NCBI GenBank assembly: GCA_029582155.1
Contig: CM055896.1
Location: forward strand, 4,246,616-4,310,615
Length of the DNA stretch: 64,000 nucleotides
Origin: Panopea generosa
Taxonomy: Eukaryota > Mollusca > Bivalvia > Adapedonta > Hiatellidae
Reading direction: 5' to 3'
Below are positions 38,601 through 51,500 of the stretch, piece after piece. A program made the position numbers and the translations under genes. Each line of letters starts with the position of its first letter. Position 1 is the first letter of the stretch. The notes below the pieces were generated by a model. That model did no database searches and was not told the origin of the DNA. It saw only the letters and a list, made by a program, of their open reading frames with translations.

Positions 38601-41600
38601 TAGAGGTTTTGGATGAGTGACCTTCTTGTAGATTTTTTTTAAAAATGAGTTTGAAATTAGCACAGGATCACATGTTAAATGTAATCTGAAAAACAAGTGA
38701 ACAGTTGAAAAGGTTTGTTATAAGAATTGGATAAGAAGAGTTGGATATATGAAGATGCATTAATAAAGTATAAAATAAAAATAAAAAGATATATTTTTTT
38801 AAACTCAGTATTTTTAATTGTTTACTATGATATTTTTAAAAAAAATAAAATCAGAAAAATTAAAAAACCTCATGCTGTTCAGTGAATTGATATTGTTATG
38901 GAATAAACCCATTGAGAAATATTTATTCATTCAAGTGAAAGTAAGCGCAGTTGTATCTGCTTTCATTTATTTGCACTTTTGCAGCCTCGTATCATTTTAG
39001 TTTTACACATTGCATCATCCTGTCATGTGCTTGAATTCAGGAGTCGCCATTTTTTGTTGAATGTATATTGGGGTCAATGTGATCTTATGTGAATGTGAAG
39101 GCAGTGAGCATGTATTTGTTATTTTTTTGGTAGAAAATAATTATTTGACAGTTATTTAAACATTATATACAAGCATTTAGTGTCAACATCCTATTTGAAT
39201 TGAAATATTTAATGGCGATTCTTAGGTGATCGAAAACCGGTGACACCATCATAAGTATCGAAAGCACAAATTTGAGTTTTCATTTGGTGATAAAAAGTGT
39301 AAGACTATTCAAATGTTATAAAGAAGCCCTTTGGGTTTCAGGGACATTAAATTAGTCTTATGTTTTTCATCAACCAATGAAACTCAAAATTGTACTTTCA
39401 GTCCTGAAATATACATGTACGTACAGATATCTTACATTTAGTAGTGAATTTACTTTATAGGGATTTTTTTTATTCCATTTTGTGTTTTTTGTATTGTGTA
39501 TTGGATATTAAAAATTTGGAGAATAAAAAATTCTATTTTTAAAATAGCTATTAATTTGAAATATTCAAACAGATCTATGTAATTCAAAACTAATTGTCTT
39601 ATTTGTTTTGATGTTTAAATAATCGGTAATAAAATATCATGATAAATATTATTAACTTTAAAACCATCCATCTGTGAACTGTAAGTAATACTGAAATATT
39701 TACACATAGGAGGACAGAATCTCAGGCCAGTCTGACTAGGCCAAGACAGACTTCACCTCAGAAGTACAAGAATGCTTCCCAAGACACAATACCCCAAGTG
39801 GAGATCACGAGGTCATCATCATTGCTGGGAGCTCCAAGGGCAAAGAGGTCATACCAGCATCTCAAAGTGTGTAATATACTGTATTAATTTTGTAAAACAA
39901 TAATCATTATGAAAAACATTCGAAAGTAACATTTAATTAATCCTCTACCGGTTTCATTGGTGAGGACTTAACATTTACTGTCAGTTCGTCCGTCTGATAA
40001 CTTACAAGTAAGTATGTTAGACTCGTGAAACTTGACATGGTGAAGGAAAGCAAATAGAAGAGGCAATGAGAATGAGAAGAGAACTGGTATATAGGTTTTT
40101 TTTATCCCCCCTTCGAAGGTGAAGGAGGATCTGGTAATGATCTCCGTCCGTCCGTCTGTAACTCTTTTGTCCGGAGCATAACTACAAAACTGTTCAAGTG
40201 ATTTTGTTGAAACTTCACACAATGACAGAGGACAAGAACTGTAACTGTACCTTGCCAATTGTTTTATTATCTCCCTTTATTAAATTTACAACTTTTAGGT
40301 CAGACCAGTGGTTTTGTTGCTGTGGCAATTACAATACGAAAATGTAAATAATAATGCCAATATTTTGAGTATGAAACTTAGAAAGTAATAAAGGTAGACT
40401 CATAAATTGTGACCTGGTGAAAGAGAGGAAAGAGGAGATCATGCACATTGCTTTGATTTTTAGGTGTGGCCAATATTTTGGTTACTATGGCCATAGAAAT
40501 AAATGGGAAAATATTTTAAATATCTGGATCCTGTGATAACAAAAAAAGTACTTATGACAGACTGGTGTTAGAGAGAAATGATATGGTAATGTGTGTTCTT
40601 TTAATTAAAGGATGTTGATTTTTCCATAAATTATTTATTTTACAAATTGTACTGCTCATTCAGTTGAATGTTTATTGCTGTATGTATTTTGTCAATAATT
40701 TTTAAACATGTGTATGATAGAGGACCACAGGGAAGGTAAGTAGATTGTATACAAATGGCATTTCCTCTTGAAATAAAGACATAATTATTATTATCATTAA
40801 TAATTCTTCATGAGAAGAACGTTTTGAGTTTATTCTTTTTAATTATATCAGGCACGTAGAGTATTTGAATCTCCCCAGAGAGACACCAACCCACACATGA
40901 CGGGGTTACTGCGTAATGACAGTGCCTACAGCTTCCATTCTGCCAGCGGTGTCAGTGTTGATGCTCCAGTAGGGCCCACGCCTCCCATCACACCATATAA
41001 GGTATGGCCTAGTAGTTTACACTTATTTATTTATCAACCCCTTGTTTCATATACGCATAGCCCCTTGATGCTTTAAGGAGTTGTTATTTTACTTCAATTG
41101 TAAGTTTTTAGTACATGTTAAAGAAATATGCAGATACTATGAAATCATTTATTTTTATGGGTATTTTGTGGTTTCCACTTCAAAGACATATTCGTGGGGA
41201 CTTAAATTCGTTGAAACCCAATTTCCAAAAAAAAAAAAAATAAGATAAGTACACTTTTGGCATCACATAGTGCGTTCCAATAATTGACCTGCTGTAATAC
41301 ACACGTCGTGCGTCAGGATTTATTGCACCTGGCTGTGCCAATAACAGTTGACACATGCCAATTAGTACCCTAACATACGAGTATGATATTGAACTAATTG
41401 TTATGCAAACAAGAGGAGAAGAAACGTGAAGTACGAAATCTAATCCAGAAAGTGTTTCAGAAGGCAGGCCTGCAGTAAATAACAATAGTATGTGCCACAT
41501 CACGTGACTGTGATAATGAACAGTAAATCAATGTGCTACGTCTTTTAAGAGATTTGTTTGTTTTATTCATTAAAAAATGTATCACCATATATTTGATCAT

Positions 41601-42556
41601 AAAAAAAAAAAATACCACTAAATAAGAGACATTACTTCGCTAGAAGCTTGTGTTTTAGTTTCTCTGTACGCGCTCATACTGTCTCTTTACAATGTCTTAC
41701 ACTTTTTTACAATGTTTACCATAGGTCTATACGTCAAATTGTTTCAAACTGTTTCAACTCGATAGCATTTAGTTACAAGGTGACGGTTTATTTTTAGCAC
41801 CTTTGACATTTTATTGAAATATACGCACAATGGGGTAAATTATAACACATCTCGCTACACGTCTTTGAGCAGATGGACGTAGAATAAAAGATATGAGTAT
41901 TAACAAATTCCTACACTGTTTACAAAATTATCAATGTAAATATTGATGCAATATGATGAAAGAAAATATATATATAAAGGATGGATTATTTAGCACAATG
42001 CGATGTACGTAGGCATATGAAAACAGACGTAATTTATATGTTGACAGCATTACATAGTGTAAACTAAGTTTGTGGGTTTTTGATTTCCTTGTCTAGGCAC
42101 CCTACGAAATCCACGAAAATTAGTACCCAACGAAAATTAATGATTTCACAGTAGTCTCTTTCCCTGAAGGTTTTTATTGGTATTTATATGTTTTCTGTTT
42201 GGAATGATTAGCATGAATCTTGAATTACTCCAAAGTTTTTGATTAAAGTTATGGACTTTTTAAGTCACAGTTAAAAATATGTATTAAACTTTTTTTATTT
42301 CACATCGATTGTGAAACAAGTTCTTACAACTAAGACAAATCGTGCTCGAAGTCTTCTTGGGTAGAACCAGTACTAAGCATATGCAAGCATATCTCAAGGA
42401 CATTACACATAGGCATGCCGGAGAAAGTGTCTTGCTCAAGGATCAAACCCACAACTTCCGGATCTTGGATCCAATGCTCTACCACTGGGCAACGCACTCT
42501 ACTTGGCATTTATATCACTAAATAACATAGCTATAATTATTGTGGATCGTTTTAAA

Positions 42557-42598
<42 letters not shown>

Positions 42599-45500
42599 CA
42601 GTCACCCATTTGGATGACCCATTTATTCTCCCCGTCCTAGGTGTGCGGGGGTCGGGGAGGACCATCCCCCTACACACCTTACAATTTCAAAATAAATATA
42701 TATATCTATATCAATAGCATATAAAATAATTCACCACATTCATTCATCTTTCATTCCTCAAAGAATTCAATTTTGTAAATGTATAATACTTTATAACTGT
42801 ATATATATTACTTGATCTCTATTAAGAATGGGGAGAATAAATAATAAAAAAAGAGAAAAGAAAGGTGAAGATAATAATAATGATAATAAAAAATATTGGG
42901 GATAAGGTGGGGGTGGGGGGGGGGGGGGGGGGGGGTTGCCAAAAGAGGTTGAAGCAAATATCGAAGACATATACAGTCCACATCCAAGTTTGATTTTTTT
43001 TTTTTAAAATTAAAGAGAAAAAAACAATAACAAAAACAGACTATATATAAATATGTTATTTTACAGGATAAGTTTAAGTATGATACTCCAGTCTTTCTCA
43101 AATTTGTCAGATAGTCCGTTCTTAACAGATATACATCTATTTACGTCAAACATGGATTTCATACTCATCAGGAGTCCTTTATAGGAAGGAGTGGCCTCCA
43201 AGCATCTACTTGCATAAATGTATCGTTTTATCTCAAGAATTAACAAGTTCTCTGTTAATGTTCTTTTATCATTTTTTGAAATCCCAAATAGAAGCTGAGT
43301 TTCATTCCATTGTACTTGAATATTTATATTATTTAGATGCATTATTACATTTGATAAAAGCTTTTGTGTATGAGAGCAATGCCAAAAGATATGTTGCAAT
43401 GTTTCTGTCTGTTTCTTACAAAAAGTACATTTTTCATTTGATTTAATCTTTATCAAAGTGAGGTACCTATTAGTGGGGAGAATTCGATGTAGAAGTCGAT
43501 ATTGTAACCACTGGAGTTTAGTGTCTCTTGTTACTTGGAAAGGAATGTTATAGTATATATTCCAATCATTTTCATTTATATCATACATTTCATTCCATTT
43601 TTTCTGGCTTGTTGGTTTCTCATTATTTCTATTTAAAACGTCATATATTGGTTTAGTCCCAGTTTTGTTTTTCAATATTGGAAACACATGTGATGGAATG
43701 AAAGGATTTGGTTCCTTTTTATGTTCACTTTTCAGTTTATTGACTTTTTTAAATTGTTTGATTGCTGTTGTCATACCGAGCAAATGTAGATAGTTAATTT
43801 TGATATCTGTAATTTTCTCAAAATCTTCTTTTGTGTAGAAATTACCATTAGTATCAATTAAGTCATTTATATACATTATACCTTTATCATACCAACTTTT
43901 AAGAAAAACACTCTGTTTTCCAATCAATATATGATGATTATAAAAAAGTGGCATTTTAAGAAATTTTTCATAACTATCTACTTTGTAACTATTTAAAAAA
44001 GTTACATAAGAGTTTAGAACATCTTTCCAAAAGTTGTTTTTTATAGATTTTAATAATTTCTCTGGGTAGTGTTTACCACAAGTTAGAAATTTATTTAAAT
44101 CAAAATATGAGTTACACAAGTGTTGCCACAACCCATCTGAATGAGTATGTTTCCTGATCCAAGTAATTTTTAGGCTACAAATAAAAGCCTTTAAATTGAT
44201 CATTTTCAAACCTCCTTCAAGAAAATGTTTTGTAATAACTGAACTTTTAATTTTTGCAGGTCCATGCCAAAGAAATTTGTATAAAATGTCATTTATTTGC
44301 TTGATATAATTGTCCTCTGGACTTGGAATAGAAATAAAAAGATGGTTAAGTGACGGAATTAATAAACTTTTAATTACAGTTATTTTTCCTAATGGAGTTA
44401 AAAATCTTCTATTCCAAAAGCCGATTGAGTTTTTAATTTTTTCTATTTTTTCATTATAATTCAACATAGTCATTTTATCCAAATCCACATTAAATTTTAT
44501 TCCAAGTAACTTAAATTCTGTTTGACCCCATGACAGTTTCCATCTGGTTTTTATTGAATGTGTGCTGTATTTTTTTTAACCAATCCATATGTCTTGAGTT
44601 TTTTCAAAATTGATTTTCAGGCCCGATATTTGTGAAAAATAGTGTAATTCTGAAAGGGTTTCATTAAGTGAGCTATCTGAACCATCTAACAGTACTGAAG
44701 TATCATCTGCAAATTGCGATAGTTTATATTCTGTATTATCTATACTTATTCCATTAATATTATTATTCTTTTTTATCTTTATGGTAAGGATTTCACCACA
44801 AAGAATGAATATATAAGGTGACAAGGGATCCCCTTGACGACAACCGCGACCTATACTGAAAACATCAGATAAAAACCCGCATTGACTTACATATGATTGT
44901 ATGTTATTATAAAAGACTTTTATCCAGTTTTGTATGGATTCTCCAAATTTAAAAAAGCGTAGAGTCTTTCTAATAAAAGACCAAGATAATGTATCGAAAG
45001 CTTTCTCAAAATCAATTAGCAGTAATAATCCTGGTATATTTTTATCTTCACAAATATGCATTACATCATATAATAATCTAGTGTTATCACCCATATATCT
45101 GCCTTTTATAAAACCAGTTTGTTCTTTACTTATAAGCTTGTTTAACACAGTTTTAATTCTATTTGCTATAGTACCTGAAGCTATTTTGTATACAACATTA
45201 AGTAGGGTAATTGGCCTCCAATTTTTTAGAAGATTACGGGATTTGTTTTCTTTAGGTATGCATGTTATTATACCCTGTCTCTGGGTAACTGATAAAGAAC
45301 CTATGTCTAGACCATGATTAATTGATCTTACAACAAATGCACCAATTTTTTTCCAAAATACTTTATAAAAATTGCTAGAAAAGCCATCGCTACCAGGGCT
45401 TCGGTCATTCATCATTAAATATAATGTTTTTGATGCCTCTGTATATGTAATTTTTCCTTCTATACTGTTGGATTCATCTTGCGATAATTTTGGCACGTCA

Positions 45501-48500
45501 GTATATTTTATATCATTTTCTAGGTCAATATCTATGTGATCATTTTCATGACAAGAATATAAATTTTCATAAAAGGATTTTGTTTCTTTCAGAATATCTG
45601 ATTGATTGTCAATAATGTCTCCATTATCTTTTACTATTTTTGGAATAATTTTGCTCACAAAATTATTTTTCTCTAAATTGCAAAAAAAGTTTGTTGGTTT
45701 TTCACCTTCTTCAACCCACTTAGCTTTAGATCTCACTATATGTCCTTTGATTTTGTCATTACGTAACACTTCCAAGTCATTTTTTAATTTTGTTAATTCA
45801 TTAATCTTACTTTGGTTTAAAGATATTTCTAAGTTATTTATTTTTTCAATAAGTTCTTTTTCTGTTTTATTTTTAATTTTTTTTTTATAACTTGCATATG
45901 AAATTGATTTTCCTCGTAACTCCATCATTAAGGTTTCAAGAAATAACTGGTCATTAATAACAAATTGAACATCTTCATTTGGGATGTCATTTAAATTTTC
46001 TGTATTATAAACAGGTAAACAATACTGCTTCTTTATTTCATCTATTTTGTCATTGATTATGGATAAATATTCCCTATCATATAGAAGTGAGTTGTTGTGC
46101 TTCCATAATCCTTTACCATGTTGTAACTCCTTTAAACAGAGTTTTAGAATTACTATAGAATGGTCAGATTTATAACTAGATTGAATGTCGCACATCTTAA
46201 TATATGGTAAAAAATCATCAGTTAACAAGAAAAAATCAAGCCTGGCTTGTTGTAAAGGCCTAGTGCGTCTCCAGGTATATCTTTTTATATCTGGATAAAA
46301 TTCTCTAAAGGGATCAAATAATTGTTTATCATTAATAATGTCTAGCAGGGTATCTCTAGCTTTCTTGTTATTTATTGTTTTGTAGTTATTATAATCCATT
46401 GAAGGATTAAGTACAAGATTAAAATCACCACATATCATGTAGGAGTTACTTCCCATGTCATTGATAGTTTTAAAAATATTTTGATAAAAGCTAGGTTCAT
46501 CTTTATTTGGTCCATATACAGTAACAAGTGTGAAACGTTTTGATTCAACTGTCATATCTAATGCTACAAAATTTCCATATTCATCATGAATTTCATTATG
46601 TACTTTGCACTCAAAGTTTTTGTTAAATAATATAGCAACACCTCTAGAATTTGACTTAGAAAAACTAAAATAACAATCACCATTCCATTGGGCATATATA
46701 AATTTCTTCTGTGACTCAGTAAAATGTGTGTCTTGTAGACAATTTATATGGCATTTCTTATCCTGTAGGTATTGAAATACATCTACTCTTTTTCTGTTAC
46801 CATTCAGGCCACGGCAGTTTAGGGACAAAATTTTTATATCAGTCATTATGTTTCTTTACAATTATTCTGAACATAGGATAGGACCTTACTAATTTCAACT
46901 TTGTACGGCAACACAAATGGGCAGGGGAAACATATGAAAAAAAATGTGTACAGAACATAACAAAGAGTGCAGTAAGACTACGGGTGTAGAGATTAAATGT
47001 TTTTGCAAATAACAATTAAGATCAATAATTATAAATATGGCATATCGACACATTCACATACATAAAAACAAATAAACTTTCATACTTGATTTCAAATAAA
47101 TCAACAATAGTATACATCCTGGTCAACAGTTAATATCATTTAGACTTACTGAAGTGTGCAATTCCATGACATTTTGCACATGAAACAGATCTGAATATAC
47201 AGTACTCCATGTTTTTTTTACACTATCCACACACTTATTGTTATATGTGTAATCCATTTACAGTTAAAATTGTACCTAGTGCTTTAAGATTATCCAGTAG
47301 CACAATTAAAACTCAATAAAATTATGATCATATTTGCTCGAGGCAACTGTGGCTATTAAAAAGTACCATCGTTATCCTAGTACAAGTATATCAATCTATT
47401 TAAACAATTGAATTAAATTCTGAAATCCAAATTTTGGCTCAAAAGAGCAAGTTGAACACTTCCGATCAAACACACACAAACACAAATAAAAATTGTTATA
47501 TCCATAAGTCACAATGCAGAACATGCATAATAACACATTTTATTTTAAAAGAAAAATCCAATTTTTTAATTTATGTTTTGATTGCATCTGCACAATACAA
47601 AGGTCAAATCACCTATGCTGGTGTGTGAATGATTGCATTCACATTGTCATAAATCTCAAATTTATGTCTATATCCAGATTTGGTTTTTCCATATACGGCC
47701 CCATTGAAAAACCAAGCACTGTCCAAGTCTGGATGAAGGTGGAGTCTGTTGATTAAGCCTTGGTTGAGTTTTGTGACATCGTCCACCAGTCTGTGTCCTG
47801 CTTCCTTCATGACGGATCGCTTCCTCATTACCATGCTTTTGGCATTGTTGTTCCTCAGTTTCATGAGTACTGGCCTTGTCATGCCAGGTTTACCAGGGAT
47901 GCGATGTATTGCTATGATCTGATCTGGACTGAGTGCAATATCACCATGCCTTTTTAATGTGTCACAGACCTTCGTAGTGAGAATGACCTCATTTTCATCA
48001 GCCGTTGGAGTAATTTAACGTTTTAAAATATTACTTCTTTTCTAGGATGATGGCTCACGGCAAAATATCCTCAAGTCAAAGGTCGATGACCTATATCGCT
48101 GGATGACAATGCAGCAGAGCGGTTTTAGTGCACAGCCTCTAGATGAAGACACGACAGGATCAGTCACTGTAAAACGTCAGGACTCATTCCTCGAGGCATT
48201 TGGGCGAGGATTAGACCAGGGAGAGAGCCACACAGATGTTAACATGGACAACTACACTCTCGGTACATCAATCATGCAGCTGGCAGATGCCCAGAATCTC
48301 TTCAAACCGTTCCTACAGTGCATAGGGCTTCATGTTGAAAATGTCCGCCCGACAGCTATGTTAAAGAAATTCGGCGGAAACTTATCTCTCCAGGGGAAAT
48401 TGGATGTTGTAAAAATTCAGATTGCTGATTCTGTGAGAACAAAGGGAAAGGGAAGGAGTAAAAGTAAAAAATATTCCAAATTTTCAGAATTGGCTTTGGA

Positions 48501-51500
48501 TTCCTCATCATTTTTGTGTGAGATGTTTACATTGAAAGTTTCAATGCGGGACGTGATTGACTTTGATAAGAGAGGATCAGATAACGGGGATATTAATAAG
48601 AAATTCCCATTCAAATTTGCCATGCACAAACTTGAAGCAAAACCGGCAACACTCCAAGTGAACTTGTTAGTGAATTGTCAGTCAGTGACTCAGAATGTGG
48701 ACATGCCCTTACTGAGACTCATTCACCAGTTTGTGACCATGATCGGGAACATTAACGAGACAAGAGTGGAGTTGAAGCAGGGTCATTCCTCAGTGGATTG
48801 GATACGGACACACCGGAAACAGGATTCAAAGGGGTCGTCATCAAGTGCTGAGACTGTACACTCGGATATATCGCGGACTGGACTCCCAGGCTCCAAAAAT
48901 GACGAGCCAACTTTGTCTTCTTCAAAGGTTAAGTATACTGAAATTTTGAAATTTGCAAAGGTATATAAGGTTTTAATGGTCGCAAATATTTTTTAAAGGC
49001 GACACTGATGATGGATTCTTTAAAACAAATTGGCGATCAAAATTTCTTGTGTTGCTTATCAATGGAAAAAAAAAGACTGAACATAAACTTTGCTGTTTGA
49101 CAATGATAAATAATCATAAACCAGTCCACCAATCAGGATGTTTTTCATATGTAAAGATTTTGCAGACTGCTTTTTTTTCTAGCGATGTGTCGTGAACCGA
49201 TGTTTTTAAACATAGAACAATGATTATCATATTTTTATAAGGGCGAGTATATTTTCTTGGTTGCTAAGTCTACAGGGTGTGTAGTATTTTAAAACATCAA
49301 CACCCCGGGCAGGGCATTTTTACCTTATTAAACAGAGACCAATTTCTGCGACTTCCCAGTTGAAAAATCATGTTTTTTTCTGAATTGAGACCAAAAAAAT
49401 CCCAAAATGAAAAAAGAAATTATGAATTTTTCTTCCATTAAGGGAATAAAAGAAAACCTTTGGATATTAAGGTTAGAACATTATTTTAACCCTTTACTCC
49501 ATAGATATGCATTTTCCCGTACCAATCACAATCGTAACAAGCAATCTGAACACTTCATGCACTGTTTTCCACTTTGTCAGTTAATATAAACATAATTCAC
49601 CCATTGATGATACGTGGTGAATTAATGCTTTCAGTATTAGAGGTGTCCAAAGGCGTCTTTATGAAGTAAAGGTTTAATAGTGTTTCTATCATCTTATTGG
49701 TACAAACTCTGAACTTCTTAAACATTTGAACTGCTATATCAATAGTTAAGTCTGTATGTAATATCATATTTTAACTGCCTATTTCAGAATAACATTGCTA
49801 CTGAAGTGAAAACGCCGGATATCAATAAGAGCCACAACAAGCCCTCCACATCTTCCTTCAAATTTCCGTTCGACACCATCCGACCAGAAAGACTGGGATT
49901 TACCTCCTCCGTAAAGAAATCAAACTTAAAATTTTCAAAAGACACTAAGAAACCAAAACCTGATACAAAAACCGTGGGTGCTCGTTCAGACTTACTTACC
50001 CCACCGCAGTCTCTGAATCTGAGTGACTCTGTGAATATTGATATGGCCGATACTTCATCCCCTGCCATAGCAGAGAAAACAATCGTGGATGAGATAAAAG
50101 AAGGGACCCCTCGCTGCTGGCGGACTCTCTACCACCTGCTGCAGTTGTATTCTACGATGCCCGAGACAAAAACTGTTGTGGGGCGCAAGCCTCGGCAGTT
50201 GCCAGTGATTGAGGAAGAGAATTCTGAGAAGGCTAACACCAGTACACCATCAGGGAGTGTGAAGACAAGAATTGATCTGGCAGCTGAGGAAGAGGCAGCG
50301 ATTGGTAAGTGGATGATACACAACCAAAATGATTTTTGACATATTATAATTTTGACCAAAATATTTTTCCTCAAAATTGCTTACTGGCATAAAAATGAAA
50401 AGAGAAAAGTATTTCCATCTGTAATAGTTTATTTTTAATGCAGCAGACTTTCAACATTGCTTAGTTTAGGCATTTAGCACAATTTGTTTCCAAGTTTTAA
50501 CACATTAAGATATTTTTTAAAAACTTTCATCCATCTAATTTTGCATTAAAATTTGCCCACCAAAATAAAAAAATATTTATTCAATTTTTTAAAAAAGCGA
50601 ACAGTTTATTTTTATCACTGTATTAAATATATAATTTATGTTTTTCCTCCATAAATTGTGTTCACAAAATCGAAATTTGCCCCAAACAATACTGGTAGTC
50701 AGCCACTGTGGAGAAGACTGCCACAGTTATGAATTTATAATCATACTGGACCATCTGACTAACAAGTTTAAGGCTCTATAGTAATCGTTTTACTTATCAC
50801 CGCACATTCTATATCCAGCAAATAAAACTCAAATCCCTTCTGTATCCCTTCTATAGACAACCCTTCCTTTAGATGCTACAATTGTTTGTTGAAAAAAGTT
50901 CATCATTGAACGGTATGGCTAAAGCGGGTAATTATGTGGGTTCTAATATGTTCACATCTGTGATTGAGTACCTTTACCTGTCTTACCTGTATTGCCGATA
51001 CAAATTTGATAATATGTTTATATTTATTCTTAAATAAACGAAAACAGACTGTACAATGTCATGTACTTTGGCCAGGTAATTGATTTTGCATATATAATCA
51101 GCCTCAAGTGAAAATGTGCTTGACACAAACTTTGTGACCTTCACTTAATTCCATACAGAGTTATTGCCCTTGCAGATAATAAAATTGCTGTATTTACCAT
51201 ATTGTAATTTGTGTGGAGCGAATTTCTTCCACAGTTTCCAGGCGATTGACTTGATACTTTGCATATATGATCGACGTCAAATGTATGACCAAAACTTTGT
51301 GATGCTGACATAATTAATGCAGCGATATTAATGACCTTCAGTGATAGGTCAAGTTTATTTTACATGGGTAATGAAACTAGTTCTTAAAACTATCTTGTTA
51401 AGAGTCTTCCAGGGTAGTACCAGAACTTAAGCATATGCACATAAAGTGTCTTGCCCGAGGATATCGCACAGGATCAACCCCACAATCCTCCGATCCTTGG

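Larger units (their letters stand above)
42562..48018 (-). mobile_element. L1/Tx1-like LINE, 5'-truncated, inserted in BLTP1 intron 28
   Basis: 5,457-bp insertion on the - strand. CGTTTTAAAATATT occurs at 42548-42561 and at 48019-48032 and is a 14-bp target-site duplication. The 3' end is a poly(A) of about 37 (T on +, 42562-42598), preceded by a 460-bp 3' untranslated region with a C-run (G on +, 42911-42935). ORF2 spans 43061-46846 and a fragment of ORF1 spans 47613-48017. The 5' part of ORF1 is missing, which is the usual truncation left by target-primed reverse transcription. The nick implied on + lies after ATATT, consistent with poly(A) priming. Confidence 0.92.

Noticed and set aside
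44934..45890. Two + strand frames of 94-127 residues
   Set aside because: Antisense shadows of LINE ORF2.
47434..47957. Short + strand frames beside the LINE
   Set aside because: Antisense to the ORF1 fragment and LINE spacer. No conserved feature.
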